From Collybia mongolica (lineage: Eukaryota; Basidiomycota; Agaricomycetes; Agaricales; Clitocybaceae): DNA of 64,000 nucleotides. Of this stretch, positions 23,701-33,036 are shown piece after piece. The position numbers and the translations under genes were made by a program. The stretch covers positions 2,976,001 through 3,040,000 of the forward strand of contig JAAXNY010000011.1 in NCBI GenBank assembly GCA_013420905.1, given 5' to 3'. Within the stretch, counting starts at the first letter, position 1; the number at the start of each line of letters is the position of its first letter. The notes under the pieces are model-generated. The model was not told where the DNA came from. It made no database searches and was given only the letters and a program-made list of their open reading frames with translations.

Positions 23701-25213
23701 TGAATACTTTGCACCCTGCAACACGATCAAGGAGATCATTAACGAGGGGAACCGGATAGCGGTTCTTTTTGGTGATGGCATTGAGGCCACGAAAATCAAC
23801 GCAAAGGCAAAGATTACCTGTCTTCTTTCTGATGAAGAGAACTGGGGCCGCAGCCGAAGAGGTCGAGCGACGGATGTGGCCACGCCGAAGGTTGGTGTTG
23901 ATGTGCTCTGCTAGCGCTTCACGCTCCTGAGCAGTAAGTCTGTACAGTGGACCAAAGGGCGGTGTCTTTCCCTCCTCGAGCTCTATCTCAACATCGTAAG
24001 GACGATGAGGTGGGAGTTTGTCGAATTCGGAGGCGGCGAAGACTGTGTCGGCCCATGGCATGTACTTGAGTGGAACAAAGTTGGCGACATTATAGTTGGG
24101 ATGATAGGGATCGGTGATGGGGGTGGAGGACGGGGTAGCGGCGGGAGTGTTCTCATCCAAGTCATCGGCGAGTGATATGGTAGTTGCCCGAATATAGGCG
24201 GGAGAGCCAACTGGAGAGAAACGGAGGAGGCAAACCGACTCGGGAGAAACATGAGCGGCTTTGGAGAACTTCTTAGGACTGATAGTCCGGATGTTCGGAG
24301 TGGAGGGAGGAGTGAGAGGGGGTGAGGAGCGACCAAGGCCATCCCAACGCAGAAAGGAGGAGAGGTAGGAGGAGTTAGGTGGTGATTTGGGTGTGGAATC
24401 CGTAGCTTGTGGGCCGGACGGAGGTGGAGATGCACCGGGAGGAGAAGGGGAGTCGGATGAAACCGAAACTGCTTTAGCGGCAGTGTAAGTAGCGCCAGAT
24501 AGACCAAAGCCTAAACCAACGGAGGTGGTGGAGTTGAGGGAGGGTCGAGAAATTCGAGGCCTGAGACCAAAGCCTCTAGCAACGACAGTGACCGGGTTAG
24601 AGCGGGAGAGACCGCAACAATCAAGCAAGAGGTTAGCCTCTGCCCAATCGATCTTGGGGTTGTGTTGGCGTAGCCAATCGAGACCTAAAATGATGGGGTA
24701 CCCCACGGAAACGATGGCAAGTGGTCGAAGCTCGGAGTGAGCCCCAACTGAGATGTTAGTGAGTACGTCATGGGTGATCAGCCCCGACGCTATTGGACGG
24801 TCATCAACCGCCATTATGGGAACCGGGACATCTAAAAGACGCCGGGATAAAGAGTGCCTCGTTGCAAAACGCTCCGAGATGCACGAGGTAGTAGCGCCGC
24901 AGTCAACGAGCGCATACATATTAATGGGTTTCCGATTTGGAAATGAAAGACGAATAGAAATGAAAAAATGAGAGGGAGAATATAGCGAAGGCCCCGCGGT
25001 AGAAAATAAAAATTGCGGGGCAGCTTTGTAAACCGGGGTATAGGTGCCGTCGCTGAGACGGACATGGGTCACCGGTGCCGGAGAAGGCAAAGGACGTGTC
25101 CCTTCGTCTACCGGATGCCCAGGGACTAGGGAGCAACCGGTTAGGCTTTTCCCGAAGGAGAAGCCTTGCGCGCGGCGAGTGCCTTCTTTGCGCGTGCGGA
25201 CATGTTTGGACAA
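20786..25213 (-). CDS. Gypsy Pol polyprotein with chromodomain, 1475-codon frame
   Basis: Open from 25213 to 20786 in the -1 frame relative to gag, so it is probably made as a Gag-Pol fusion. In order: aspartic protease (ALVDCGATTS, Asp near residue 104); reverse transcriptase with VVYLDDILIFS (near 565-575); RNase H (TDASDFALSG and DVHDKELLGIV); integrase with a zinc-binding region (LTGHPGRTRTM ... CDTCPRIK), catalytic DRLTRYAHFIP, ISDRGSVFISKFW and DGLTERTNQTLE; then a C-terminal chromodomain (about 1300-1360, YEYLVRWKSLPESEDSW). The chromodomain may target insertion to particular chromatin. After it comes a Ser/Pro-rich tail. No stops or frameshifts are visible. Confidence 0.95.
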   Translation of the reverse strand: MSKHVRTRKEGTRRAQGFSFGKSLTGCSLVPGHPVDEGTRPLPSPAPVTHVRLSDGTYTPVYKAAPQFLFSTAGPSLYSPSHFFISIRLSFPNRKPINMYALVDCGATTSCISERFATRHSLSRRLLDVPVPIMAVDDRPIASGLITHDVLTNISVGAHSELRPLAIVSVGYPIILGLDWLRQHNPKIDWAEANLLLDCCGLSRSNPVTVVARGFGLRPRISRPSLNSTTSVGLGFGLSGATYTAAKAVSVSSDSPSPPGASPPPSGPQATDSTPKSPPNSSYLSSFLRWDGLGRSSPPLTPPSTPNIRTISPKKFSKAAHVSPESVCLLRFSPVGSPAYIRATTISLADDLDENTPAATPSSTPITDPYHPNYNVANFVPLKYMPWADTVFAASEFDKLPPHRPYDVEIELEEGKTPPFGPLYRLTAQEREALAEHINTNLRRGHIRRSTSSAAAPVLFIRKKTGNLCLCVDFRGLNAITKKNRYPVPLVNDLLDRVAGCKVFTVIDLVSAYSHLRIKEGDEWKTAFRTPLGLFEHLVVPYGLTNAPAAFQSFIQDALRDLLDVVCVVYLDDILIFSRTQEEHDKHVKLVLDRLRDHHLCVNPGKCEWDKSEVEYLGYIIGADGIKMNPKKLDTIVSWPEPTSVKDLQSFLGFTNFYRRFIDGYSRITVPLTSLTKKDTPFHFSSEARSAFELLKRKFTSFPVLRHFNPHQPCTLSTDASDFALSGVLQQPDENGDLHPVAFYSRKFSPAEINYDVHDKELLGIVDSFRDMRAWLLGLPFPISVISDHKNLEYFMSSQILNRRQARWAMFLSDFDFKLTWGPGKLNVADGPSRRPDFAPKKGDDTLLGQNRIILTSKHTEQLSPNQNLSDYFPTIPIPSLNAITTLAIDNSVLLERFKTAFHEDPEWREALVRGNSEFSAEGGLVFHKGKLFVPKPLRADVLHTRHDAILTGHPGRTRTMGIVLRDYSWPGMHTFIRRYVEACDTCPRIKNARHKPYGLLKPLDIPERPWKSISMDFIVKLPVSHGYDSIWVVCDRLTRYAHFIPCVETIDAPQLAWLFLDRIFRLHGLPDSIISDRGSVFISKFWSELTSLLKIEARTSTAYHLQTDGLTERTNQTLETYLRAYCSYQQDDWVDYLPLGEFAFNNLDNSSTKQSPFFANYAYHPTFEPQITERSSVPAAADLASRLEIIHAELRAELLHAQEVQAKYYNKNASPAPEFQPDQLVWLVRRNIKTTRPSIKLDHRRLGPYPIIRKIHSSSYLLKLPPYLSRLHPVFNVSLLEPYNDPSEFHSHSIPQPVDLVEDPAHDIKSLLDCRKIGHRYEYLVRWKSLPESEDSWIPLSNIPTTFNELIERFHRRHPRAPRPHVFDINKNFSIPDSVTSTSDPSVSSIPSAQVPPPAVVTPSSAPAVAPLPAPSSSSAAIPPAAPRPASPPAVRQSLRSEYVPPTATTTRSGRVARPANRLDPVHERKSRKS
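25098..25153 (-). promoter_or_regulatory. Programmed -1 frameshift site with possible pseudoknot
   Basis: The heptamer GGGAAAA (25147-25153) is in the X-XXY-YYZ phase of gag (TCG GGA AAA), two codons before the gag stop, and a -1 slip continues in the pol frame. After a 5-base spacer, ACCGG (25137-25141) can pair with CCGGT (25110-25114), and GTCCCT in the loop (25121-25126) can pair with AGGGAC downstream (25098-25103), the topology of an H-type pseudoknot. Folding was judged by hand. Confidence 0.7.
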
Positions 25214-26289
25214 TTTTCGAGGAGGTGCTTACCTTGGCCGCAATACAGGCATAAGCCTTCGCGTTTACGGCGGGCCTTCTCCTCGTCGGTCAAAGGACCG
25301 TGAGGTTTGGTTTTGGTGGCGTCGATCTCCATGGGAACACCAGGAGGGAGTGTCGACACAGGTGCTGTGGTGTTGCTGGTAGTGTTGGAGTTTCTGTAAC
25401 TAGATGTGTTGTTAGTAGCTGACCCAGAAGCACGCGGCTTCTTCTGGGTCTCGAGTTGTCGACGGTGGAGGTTGTTGTCGATGTCGATGCACATTTCGAC
25501 GAAATCATCGAAATCGGTGGGGGTGTTCTTTCGCTGGACAGTGGCGAGGACATCCTTGATGTTGTCCTTCAGCCGTTTTCGGAAGTAGTCGATTTTCGAG
25601 CGCTCCGTAAGGTCGAGGTCGGGGAGCAACTCGCGGAAGCGAGACGCAAACGCCGCACATGAACCCGTCTGAACGAGCAGGTCCATGTCGTGCAGTGCCG
25701 TGTTGTGGATGTCGGAATCCCCGAAATGGTCGCGGAAATCCGAGAGAAGCGCCTCCCAATTGTTGAGGAGGTACCGTCGGGACTCATCCTTCTTGAGTCC
25801 GTAGTACCAGGACTTAGGGGAGCCGTCCTTGAGGTAGCCGGCAAGGTAAAGTGCCTTGTCGAAGTCAGTGACGAGAGAGGCACGCTGAAGCCAAACGGCG
25901 CTCTCAATTTCGTCAAGAAAGGGATTTACGGACCTTACTTTTCCGTCGAACAAACGAGGTTCGCGGAATTTCAATCCCCCTCGAGGGACGGGGCCTCCAT
26001 CTCCGGAAGATGGGGCATGTTGTGACACTGGTGCTGGTGCTGGCGCCGCAGTACCGCCAAGAGGGAGGTTGTTGATGCGCTCGATGAGCGCGTTGATGAT
26101 GGCCCCTTGCTCTTCAGCTTGGCGGCGCTGGCCCTCGATAAAGGCGTTCGACGAACGTCCGAGGGCTACAACGGCTTCCCAAAGGCGAGCACGTTCTTGC
26201 TCCATCGTGACATCGCCGACAGGGGGCTCATGGACGTGCTCGGCACCATAGTGGGGGTTGTTCGAAGTGTTGTCCCAATTCTCTGACAT
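25141..26289 (-). CDS. Gypsy Gag polyprotein, 382 aa
   Basis: Structural capsid protein of the retrotransposon. I chose the Met at 26289 because the frame upstream of it runs back into the LTR and looks non-coding. The capsid region includes LFDGKVRSVNPFLDEIESAV and a region typical of retrotrans_gag domains. A single zinc knuckle of the CX2CX4HX4C type (CLYCGQGKHLLENC) lies near the C-terminus, followed by a basic tail. The frame ends two codons after a GGGAAAA heptamer and overlaps the pol frame by 73 bases. Confidence 0.92.
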   Translation of the reverse strand: MSENWDNTSNNPHYGAEHVHEPPVGDVTMEQERARLWEAVVALGRSSNAFIEGQRRQAEEQGAIINALIERINNLPLGGTAAPAPAPVSQHAPSSGDGGPVPRGGLKFREPRLFDGKVRSVNPFLDEIESAVWLQRASLVTDFDKALYLAGYLKDGSPKSWYYGLKKDESRRYLLNNWEALLSDFRDHFGDSDIHNTALHDMDLLVQTGSCAAFASRFRELLPDLDLTERSKIDYFRKRLKDNIKDVLATVQRKNTPTDFDDFVEMCIDIDNNLHRRQLETQKKPRASGSATNNTSSYRNSNTTSNTTAPVSTLPPGVPMEIDATKTKPHGPLTDEEKARRKREGLCLYCGQGKHLLENCPNMSARAKKALAARKASPSGKA

Positions 26290-26453
26290 CGTGAGTATTC
26301 CGAAAGGGGTATGGGAAGAATCAACAAAGAAGTAAGGGTTGCGAGAAGTGTTAAGGGAGCGATGGGGATAAAAATGTAAAAATAGAGAAATGAAAAGATA
26401 CCGAGTTTTCGTAGGAGTTTGTGAGGAGTTTTTTGAATTGAAAGTAGTTGGTG

Positions 26454-26463
26454 GTCGAATCAA
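26454..26463 (-). other. Probable self-complementary primer binding site
   Basis: Starting two bases after the 5' LTR, the minus strand reads TTGATTCGAC. This is exactly complementary to GTCGAATCAA inside the LTR (26551-26560). I see no TGG start complementary to a tRNA 3' end. Tf1/sushi-type chromoviruses prime reverse transcription by folding the 5' end of their own RNA onto the PBS, so this 10-base match suggests the same mode. This is inference. Confidence 0.6.
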
Positions 26464-26465
26464 AC

Positions 26466-26781
26466 TGTAATGGGCAAGGTAAAGCCCAGAACCTTTGAGA
26501 GAGAAAGAGGAGAGAGGGACGAGATTCCGAGTAAAAGCCAATTACTGGCGTTGATTCGACGAAGAGGAATGTACATGTCGGGACAGCCCAATCAGATAGC
26601 CGGAGGTAATCGGGAGGTGTCCGTAAATGTCCGTAAGTAGTCGAAGCAACAAGAATGTGATACAAACGGAGTGTAAACTAATAGTGACCGTGAAGTAAGT
26701 AAAAGCCCGTTAATAGGTAGTAATAGTCCATTGATAAGTAAAGAGAGTCCGTGTAAGGGGAGTCTGTCCATGACCCTTACA
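26466..26781 (-). repeat. Gypsy 5' LTR
   Basis: 316 bp, upstream LTR of the minus-strand element. Matches 20437-20752 except T for C near 26577 and G for A near 26689. Confidence 0.95.
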
Positions 26782-26786
26782 GCGTG

Positions 26787-27453
26787 CCCGCCCCAGAAGT
26801 AGAGCATACCGAAGTCCGAACAACTTAGTTACCTATGCAATATTTTTTTTTACAAACTTGGTTTCTCCTAGAGGCAGAATCGAGCAGACCGGTCAGTGTG
26901 CACTATACACGCTGACCGCATTTTGTAACGACCAAAGTAATGGGGCACATCCTTTCCGTCCCTTGCTCCTACATACACTGGTATACCGCACCCATCCGGC
27001 TCGGCGTATTCCCGGGATACATGCGCGTCTCCACCTAGCTTCGGCCCTCGCGAGTCGCTTCCCCGTTGAAAGAGGACGACGGGGTGGGTCTCGCTTATGT
27101 AGCTTACACGGGCACGAGTATCAGTATCAGTATCAGCATCGCTGTACGCAGGTCAGTCATATCAGGTTGGGAAGAGGGGAGGTTCATAGTACGTACAAAG
27201 ATAGAAGGATCGGGATAGGATTAGACATCTCACAGCAACACCAGCAACAAACCCAACCCTAACGCAAAGAACACAAACAACCAGCGGCCCACCACAATCT
27301 CCGCGTCCGCATTTTTTCTCATACGAAGCCGGGTCACTCGAGGCAACTCACACAACATAACCATAAACCATAAATAAATACATAAAAAAAAAGCGCTCCA
27401 TCCCACTCCCCTCCCTCGGCCCACTCCCCCGCCCCACCCCGCCACCCCGCCTC
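26787..27453. other. Intergenic, no gene seen
   Basis: Between the Gypsy element and the 3' end of the Rpn14-like gene. A short imperfect CAGTAT/CAGTATCAG repeat occurs at about 27118-27138. C-rich sequence near 27400-27450 is probably 3' UTR of the next gene. Confidence 0.4.
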
Positions 27454-29198
27454 TCAAACCAAATACCGCCTAATGACCGCATCGTCCCCCGCACTCCACA
27501 CCTCCACCTCCCCCATCCCCTCCCCCTCGACACCCCGCGTCCTCACCACACGTACAGGATCACAATCCCCCCCCGCCAACTCCACCCGCACCCCTACCCG
27601 CACTCCCACATCGACGTCCCCCCCACCCACAATATCAACAACATACGGCAGCCCGTCCGCCGTCGCCACCGCCACCCCAAACCTCCTCCCCGCCACTCCC
27701 GTCCCCTCCCTCCCGCTCCCGCGCTCACCCAAAAACACCAGATCCTCCACCCCCGCCTCGTTCCTCCAAAACTCCCCCATCGGGCCCCCCTTCACCCCAC
27801 CCGCACCCGCACCCGCACCCAACATCCGCACATCCCACACCCTCACAACCCCCCGCGTCGTGCCTGCCACGACCACCCCACGCCCAGGCTCGTACGCCAC
27901 CGCCGACACGCCCCCCGCCCCCGTTCCCGCGGCCGGGGGCATACGGAACACCGCGCGCTTGGCACGCAAGTCAAACTGCTCCACCGCGCCGCTCTGCAGG
28001 CCCGCAAAGACGGTCTTTTGCGCGGTTTCTGGGAGTTCGCGCGGGTCGGGGTCGGGGGCGGGTGTGGGCGTGGGAGAAGGGGGGGAAGGGGAAGGGGAAG
28101 GATGGTCACCGACGCTCATGGAGAGGGCGGGCGAGGACGTGGGGAGGGTGGCGAGGGCGGTGCCGGAGGGGACGTCCCAGAGGCGCAGGGTAGAGTCGAG
28201 CGAGGCGGAGAGGACGTTGCGCCCGAGCGCGATGATGGCGGTGGACGTGATGGCGCGGGTGTGCCCGCGCAACGTGCGGGCGGGCGTCACGCGTGCGGAC
28301 GTGGGTGCCAGTGTGGCGGCGGCGGCGGTGGGAGGGGGGAGGTCGGCGGGGAGGATGGCGAGGGAGAAGTCGCCGGCGGCGGTGAGGAGGACGCGGGAGG
28401 AGGGGAAGAAGCGGAGGTGGGTGATGGTGCTGAGATGCGGGCGGGAGGTGGCGCGTGTAGTCGGGGTGATTGTTGTCGGGACGAGGGAGACGGCGGAGAG
28501 GAGGGTGGTGGGGTAGAGGAAGACGGAGCCGTCGAGGAAGCCTGTGGCGAACCTGGATCCGTCTGGGGAAAGGTCAAATGCTGTGATTCGGTGTGGCTTG
28601 GGAAGCGAAGGGAGTTGAGTCGGGGGGTTGAGTGGGAGGGGAGGGGAAGGACGACGTACTTTTTGGGGTTGGGACCGCTCTGCGTCGCGGTATTCTTGCA
28701 CGGGCAGTGCGACGCGCGTGGGTGGGATGTTGAGCGAGTTGCACGATACGGTGTAGTCCTGATACAACGCCAGTATTAGAAGATGTGGGAGGAGGCGCAT
28801 GAACCCGTCCCACTCAACCCAACCAACTACCAGCCACCCACTACCACACACACACCCCGAGGTATAAAAAAGCCAACACGAACGCTCACCTTCCTCAACC
28901 CCCCCACACTCCCACCCCCCCCGACCCGCACATCATCCCCCTCCAGCGCCCTCAGCCGCACAAGACCCCGATCCACCTCGTCCAGCTCCACGTGGACCTT
29001 GGCATGCACGGACGTCTTCTGCGCCTTGTAGCACGACAGCCAGAACTGCTCCACTGGCACGAGCCCCGCGTCGACGTCGGCGATGGCGCTTGCGAATGTC
29101 GGATCGATGGTGATCACTGGGAGTGCTTGGGGTGTGGTGGTGGTGGTGGTGGTGTCGGGGTTGGATGGGGCGTTGGGTGAGGGGTTGGGGTTGGACAT
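27454..29198 (-). CDS. RPN14: Rpn14/PAAF1-like WD40 proteasome assembly chaperone
   Basis: WD40 propeller expected to chaperone assembly of the 19S regulatory particle by binding Rpt ATPases. Exons (complement): 28890-29198, then 27454-28758, within which 28597-28659 is probably a 63-nt intron (donor GTACGT, acceptor AAG); because it is a multiple of three, the protein is 516 residues if spliced and 537 if not. The N-terminus (EQFWLSCYKAQKTSVHAKV) and the C-terminus (GGDCDPVRVV ... DDAVIRRYLV) match PAAF1 landmarks (GADCDP ... DGLVRRYQL). WD repeats are seen at AFDLSPDGSRFATGFLDGSV, SASLDSTLRLWDV and AGTTRGVVRVWDV. The ALGRNVLSASLDST segment matches the family's RNVVSASRDGT. Very GC-rich, with Pro/Ser/Thr and Gly low-complexity insertions in loops. 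Confidence 0.85.
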
Positions 29199-31543
29199 GG
29201 GGAAGTTGTGTTGTGTTGTGGGTGATGTGAGGTATTTTTTGTGGATGGGATGTGTTTTGTGTATCGTTCGTGAGGATTGTGGGTGGTGTTGGACTTGAGA
29301 TGAAGTTGAAGTGTACTTAATCCTGTCATCGATCCGAACCCCGTTTGGCGATTGCCGAGATGCACGTGCGTTCGATCAGGCTCTATATCTGGCTCTCGTG
29401 CAGTGGAGGAGGAGATAAGATGTGATTGCGCACCGAAATGAATTTGCGGGAAAATATAATATTTGGTCGCCCAAGCTCTTATGTACGGACTCCGCGATGG
29501 GAGGCCGAACTCAAGCCGGCACAGGCGAATATAGCTACATGAGTACAGTGCAAACAATGGACATGTAAAGAAATGAAAGATGAGGGGTAAGTGGATACGA
29601 GGGGTGGGAGAAGAAAAGAAACTCGAGTCTATAAGACTAACGAGCTCTATGTGAGCGATAGGGAAAGAAGCAGGACGTGGAAAAAAGAAATGACCGAGAG
29701 ACTATATATGCGAGGTATAAAGGAAGAAGGAACAAAGCAAGATAATGAGATCAGATAAGATAACAACTTGCGCCAGAATTGCATGTACACTTGTTCACTG
29801 TCCACCGCCTGTAGTCTCAGAAAGTGGTATAACGGCCTAAGCGCAGAAACCTCAGCAAGGAAGCACAGAAGCTATGTCATCCTCTAACGGTATGTCTCAA
29901 GGTTACGAAGCTTGCGTCTGGCAGATGGTATGACGACTGGCCCCACCTTTTCGCTCTGAAATGTCTTTGATTATGAACGTCTCGCATGACGGTGCGTACG
30001 GCTTTACCAGAACCCAAGCGCTAATACGAATCAAAGAGTCAGGCCACGGCTCCTCTTCCGTCCATCAAGTCTGCACCTAGGGCGTCTCCGTACGCCAAGG
30101 CCGGAGCGGAATCGGCAGTTTCTCATTCGGAAGGTCTTGCACATGCCGTAGGAGTGAGGGCCTGGGGCCGTGAGTAACAAGTGAGGTGTCAGGTAGTGCG
30201 CTTATGTTATGCACGTCCCCAGTGTCTGGCACATCATGCAGGTTGACACTTCGTGCTTCAACGCTCGAACAGTTCTTTTTTCTTCCCTTCCCCGTAATTC
30301 TTTTGTTCAGCTTGCGGACAGGTGGGATTTCGAGAACGCAGGCGAGAATCGAAACAATGGCGGTTTCACGAATCCAAGGTAAAACCTGCAAAGGCCTGTT
30401 GGACCATCAATAACGAACGAGCACTGAACCCTATCGCAAGTAAGTACCACGCCCAGCCGCCGAGATCCCCCAAACGGCCCCACCCGTCCCCGCCCCCGAC
30501 ACTCGCGCCGTTCCGAACCCTCAGGCCCGTCCACACACCACACAACCAAGCCACTCCCGAGGAATCGCCCCGATCCCCCCTCACATCGTCGACCACCAGC
30601 TTGCCGTAGTTGTACACATACACGAAGAGTTCACCGAGGGCAGCGTGCTTGGGGTCCTCGGGGAGCGGTGGAAACGTGAGGCTAGGTCGGCTATGGATAA
30701 GGAAGAGGCGGCGCACCGTAGATTAGATAGATTAGAGACCGCCGGCGATCTCCAGAAGATCACTGGCGGCTACGCAGATACGGCAGAGGCCACGAGACAG
30801 ACAGGACAAGACACACTACGCTCATTCCACTCGGGCTCTGTCAGATTGTCCGTCTCCAGCGGGCGGTCCTTGGTACCAGGACGCGGCGTCGATCCGGGCT
30901 TGATGCCAGCCTATGGTTTTGTTGAGTGTTTTAGGGAGGGGTACGTGGACGATGACGCCACTGGGTCGGGTGATGTCGTCTGTTGTGTCGAGCCCGCCTC
31001 ACGCGCACCTTCGGGCTTCCATGTTGCTAGGTTCGTATGGGTCTTAGCGCAGGAACCCGGATCGTCGTTGATACGGATGGTGGGGTTGATGGTTTGCGGT
31101 TGCGGGCTTGGGCGATGTTTTATGTGTGGGGAGGATGAAGTTTCGAGTAGGGTGTCGATGGTGGGAACGGTGGTGAGTTGGTTGTAATTTGAGGGTGATT
31201 CATCCCTGGAAAAGGGGGGGGACCCGGTATACCTGGTTATATGGGTACGGATCGGTTTTGTCCATTACTTTTGCATCACGTCCCCGTCCCAGGCAACGCA
31301 CCAATAGGCTATCCACAGGCCACGTCCGTCCCAACCATTGGTAAATCAACGGAATTTACGCATGCACTCATCAAGACAGTCTAACCATGGCTTTCGGGTA
31401 AGGTTGTAAGAATTCTTAAAGCAGTCATACTCGAGAAGCTTAATGGTGTTTTTAAAGGGTATTGATACACTACACAAAGCATGAAGAAACAGTTGTGGGA
31501 TAAGATGAAAATGAAGAAGTGCGTAAATACGGCGGACGGTGGT
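29199..31543. other. Intergenic region, no confident gene
   Basis: 2.3 kb between the Rpn14-like start and the LPMO stop. Open frames at about 30366-30763 (minus) and 30645-31187 (plus) overlap on opposite strands. Neither shows a domain I recognise nor convincing splice structure, although 30600-31190 is GC-rich and could be a decayed exon. Left uncalled. Confidence 0.4.
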
Positions 31544-32987
31544 TCACAAGCATTGGTAATAATAATCTAAAAATTCGTAAGATTTCATCCACCAGTCATA
31601 AAAAAAAAAACATAACGCAACTTACCGTTGATTTTCGTGCACTTCCATGGCGAAACGCTGTCAGAATCATAAGCCGATATATGCTGCGAGTATTCGGAAA
31701 GGTCACGCACCAACCAGTTGCACCAGTCCAGCCAATACCACCACATTGCCCGTACTGTGGGACGGTTCCCGCAGGGGCGGTGGACACTGGAGGTTGAGTG
31801 GTGGTCGAAGTTGTCGTGACCGGGGGCTGCGTCGTGCCCTGTTTGCATCAAGAAAGTGAGTCCACTGCAGAGAAGACCATCGAGTTTGAGCTTACCGATC
31901 CTCCACCGGACCCGTATAGAGGAGGGCCTGGAATGATATAAGTCGTCCTGTGTGGTATATGTTAGCCTATTCGATGTGAGTAAATACGTGAGAGTTTATA
32001 CTGGGTCTGGGCTTCTTGCGTGTAGAGATTGACAGTCACTAAAAATTGTACGTTTAGCGCACCTAAAGCTCGCCAAAATCTATGAATACGTACATCCCGG
32101 GTCTGAGTTACTATATCCTCCAGGGAAGGACACGAGCTCGGAAGATGTGGGGGCCCTTGAGCCTCCGCCTGTGATTTGAATTTGAGCACATTCGGGGTAT
32201 ATTTGCTGTACGAAGGAATTTTTAGTTCGAAGAAATACACCGAACATGCTTCAGAAAGAATTGCGGAAGGGACTTACAGCTGGAAGAGAGTGGAGCGCAA
32301 TGGTTTCGAACCGGATAAGATAGGGACCACTGGGTACCGTGCTCGGGATCGTCGAGGTCCATGAGTTGTTCTGCTCAATCATTTTGCCTGAAGCCCACTT
32401 TCCGCTACCGACGGTTCCAGACAAGAGGCCAGCGTGGTCGATCTTGAACTGAAAAAAAGAACGTGTCAGCTTAAGAAACGTCCACTATACAGCCGACGAA
32501 CCCATTTCACGGATTTTGCGTTTACTCCATTACAAGTAGACCCGGGGCATTGTGCCAAGTATGTGAGCTATTTTTTGCATTTTGCGAGTTATGACATCGT
32601 CCTTGGAAAGTATGACAACGCTTACCATAGGGCCTTGGGGATGAGGCCAGACGGAGTTCCAGTAAGCAGTGATGGAAGATCCGGCAGCAACTGTTGCTGT
32701 GAGTTGGTTCTGGCCAGGCTCGCCATCATCGTTGCAAGCCACCGTGGAAGCAGTAGCGTCCTGAATAGGGTCACTAAAGTACGTAGTTAGACATCGCGAA
32801 ATTTCATTGGTGCCGAACACACTGACTAGGTTGCCCAAGGCCTCTGAATGGTTGTTTGTCCCACTGGGGTATTGTACGGGTGCCATCCATCGTACCAATT
32901 CCCGGCGTTCGAGTACGCGAGGACACCACCGTGGGCGTGAACGCGTTGCGCCGCAAAAGCTATAGCGAGGAGTGTCAATTGGAGCAT
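31544..32987 (-). CDS. AA9 lytic polysaccharide monooxygenase with CBM1, 10 exons
   Basis: Secreted copper enzyme that oxidatively cleaves cellulose chains. Exons (complement): 32827-32987, 32626-32773, 32502-32567, 32278-32448, 32094-32205, 32002-32038, 31896-31947, 31711-31838, 31626-31657, 31544-31566, giving 309 residues with all phases closing. Signal peptide 1-18 (ending VHA), then mature His-Gly: the first histidine-brace ligand. WPHPQGPM holds the likely second His, and IYPECAQIQITG carries the buried Tyr and Gln. WFKIDHAGL, the SGPYLIRFETIALH strand and SFPGGYSNSDPGL are standard AA9 landmarks. A Thr/Pro linker (about 250-276) leads to a complete CBM1 (277-309: QYGQCGGIGWTG ... NDYYYQCL). 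An ATAAAA box lies 44 bases upstream of the start codon. The first intron starts GTCAGT, the others with common donors. Confidence 0.95.
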
Positions 32988-33030
32988 CTCTGGGGCTGAT
33001 GTTGGAGAGGCGCTAGACCAAACCCCGTGC

Positions 33031-33036
33031 TTTTAT
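33031..33036 (-). promoter_or_regulatory. TATA-like box of the AA9 gene
   Basis: ATAAAA on the minus strand, 44 bases before the start codon, in a GC-rich setting. Confidence 0.4.

Larger units (their letters stand above)
20437..26781 (-). mobile_element. Complete Ty3/Gypsy chromovirus, 6345 bp
   Basis: Two 316-bp LTRs (20437-20752 and 26466-26781) in direct orientation, TGTA...TACA ends, and identical 5-bp target duplications GCGTG at 20432-20436 and 26782-26786. Both gag and pol are open, with protease, reverse transcriptase, RNase H, integrase and a C-terminal chromodomain in Gypsy order. By eye the LTRs differ at two positions, both at CpG dinucleotides. A priming site and a polypurine tract are in place, so the copy looks young and structurally competent. 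Confidence 0.96.

Noticed and set aside
27473..28516. 347-codon plus-strand frame opposite the Rpn14-like gene
   Set aside because: Low-complexity Pro/Ser/Thr and Arg/Gly composition; a shadow of the WD40 gene on the other strand.
30366..31187. Overlapping open frames on both strands (minus 30366-30763, plus 30645-31187)
   Set aside because: No recognisable domain, no convincing start or splice sites, and GC-rich sequence commonly stays open in several frames.
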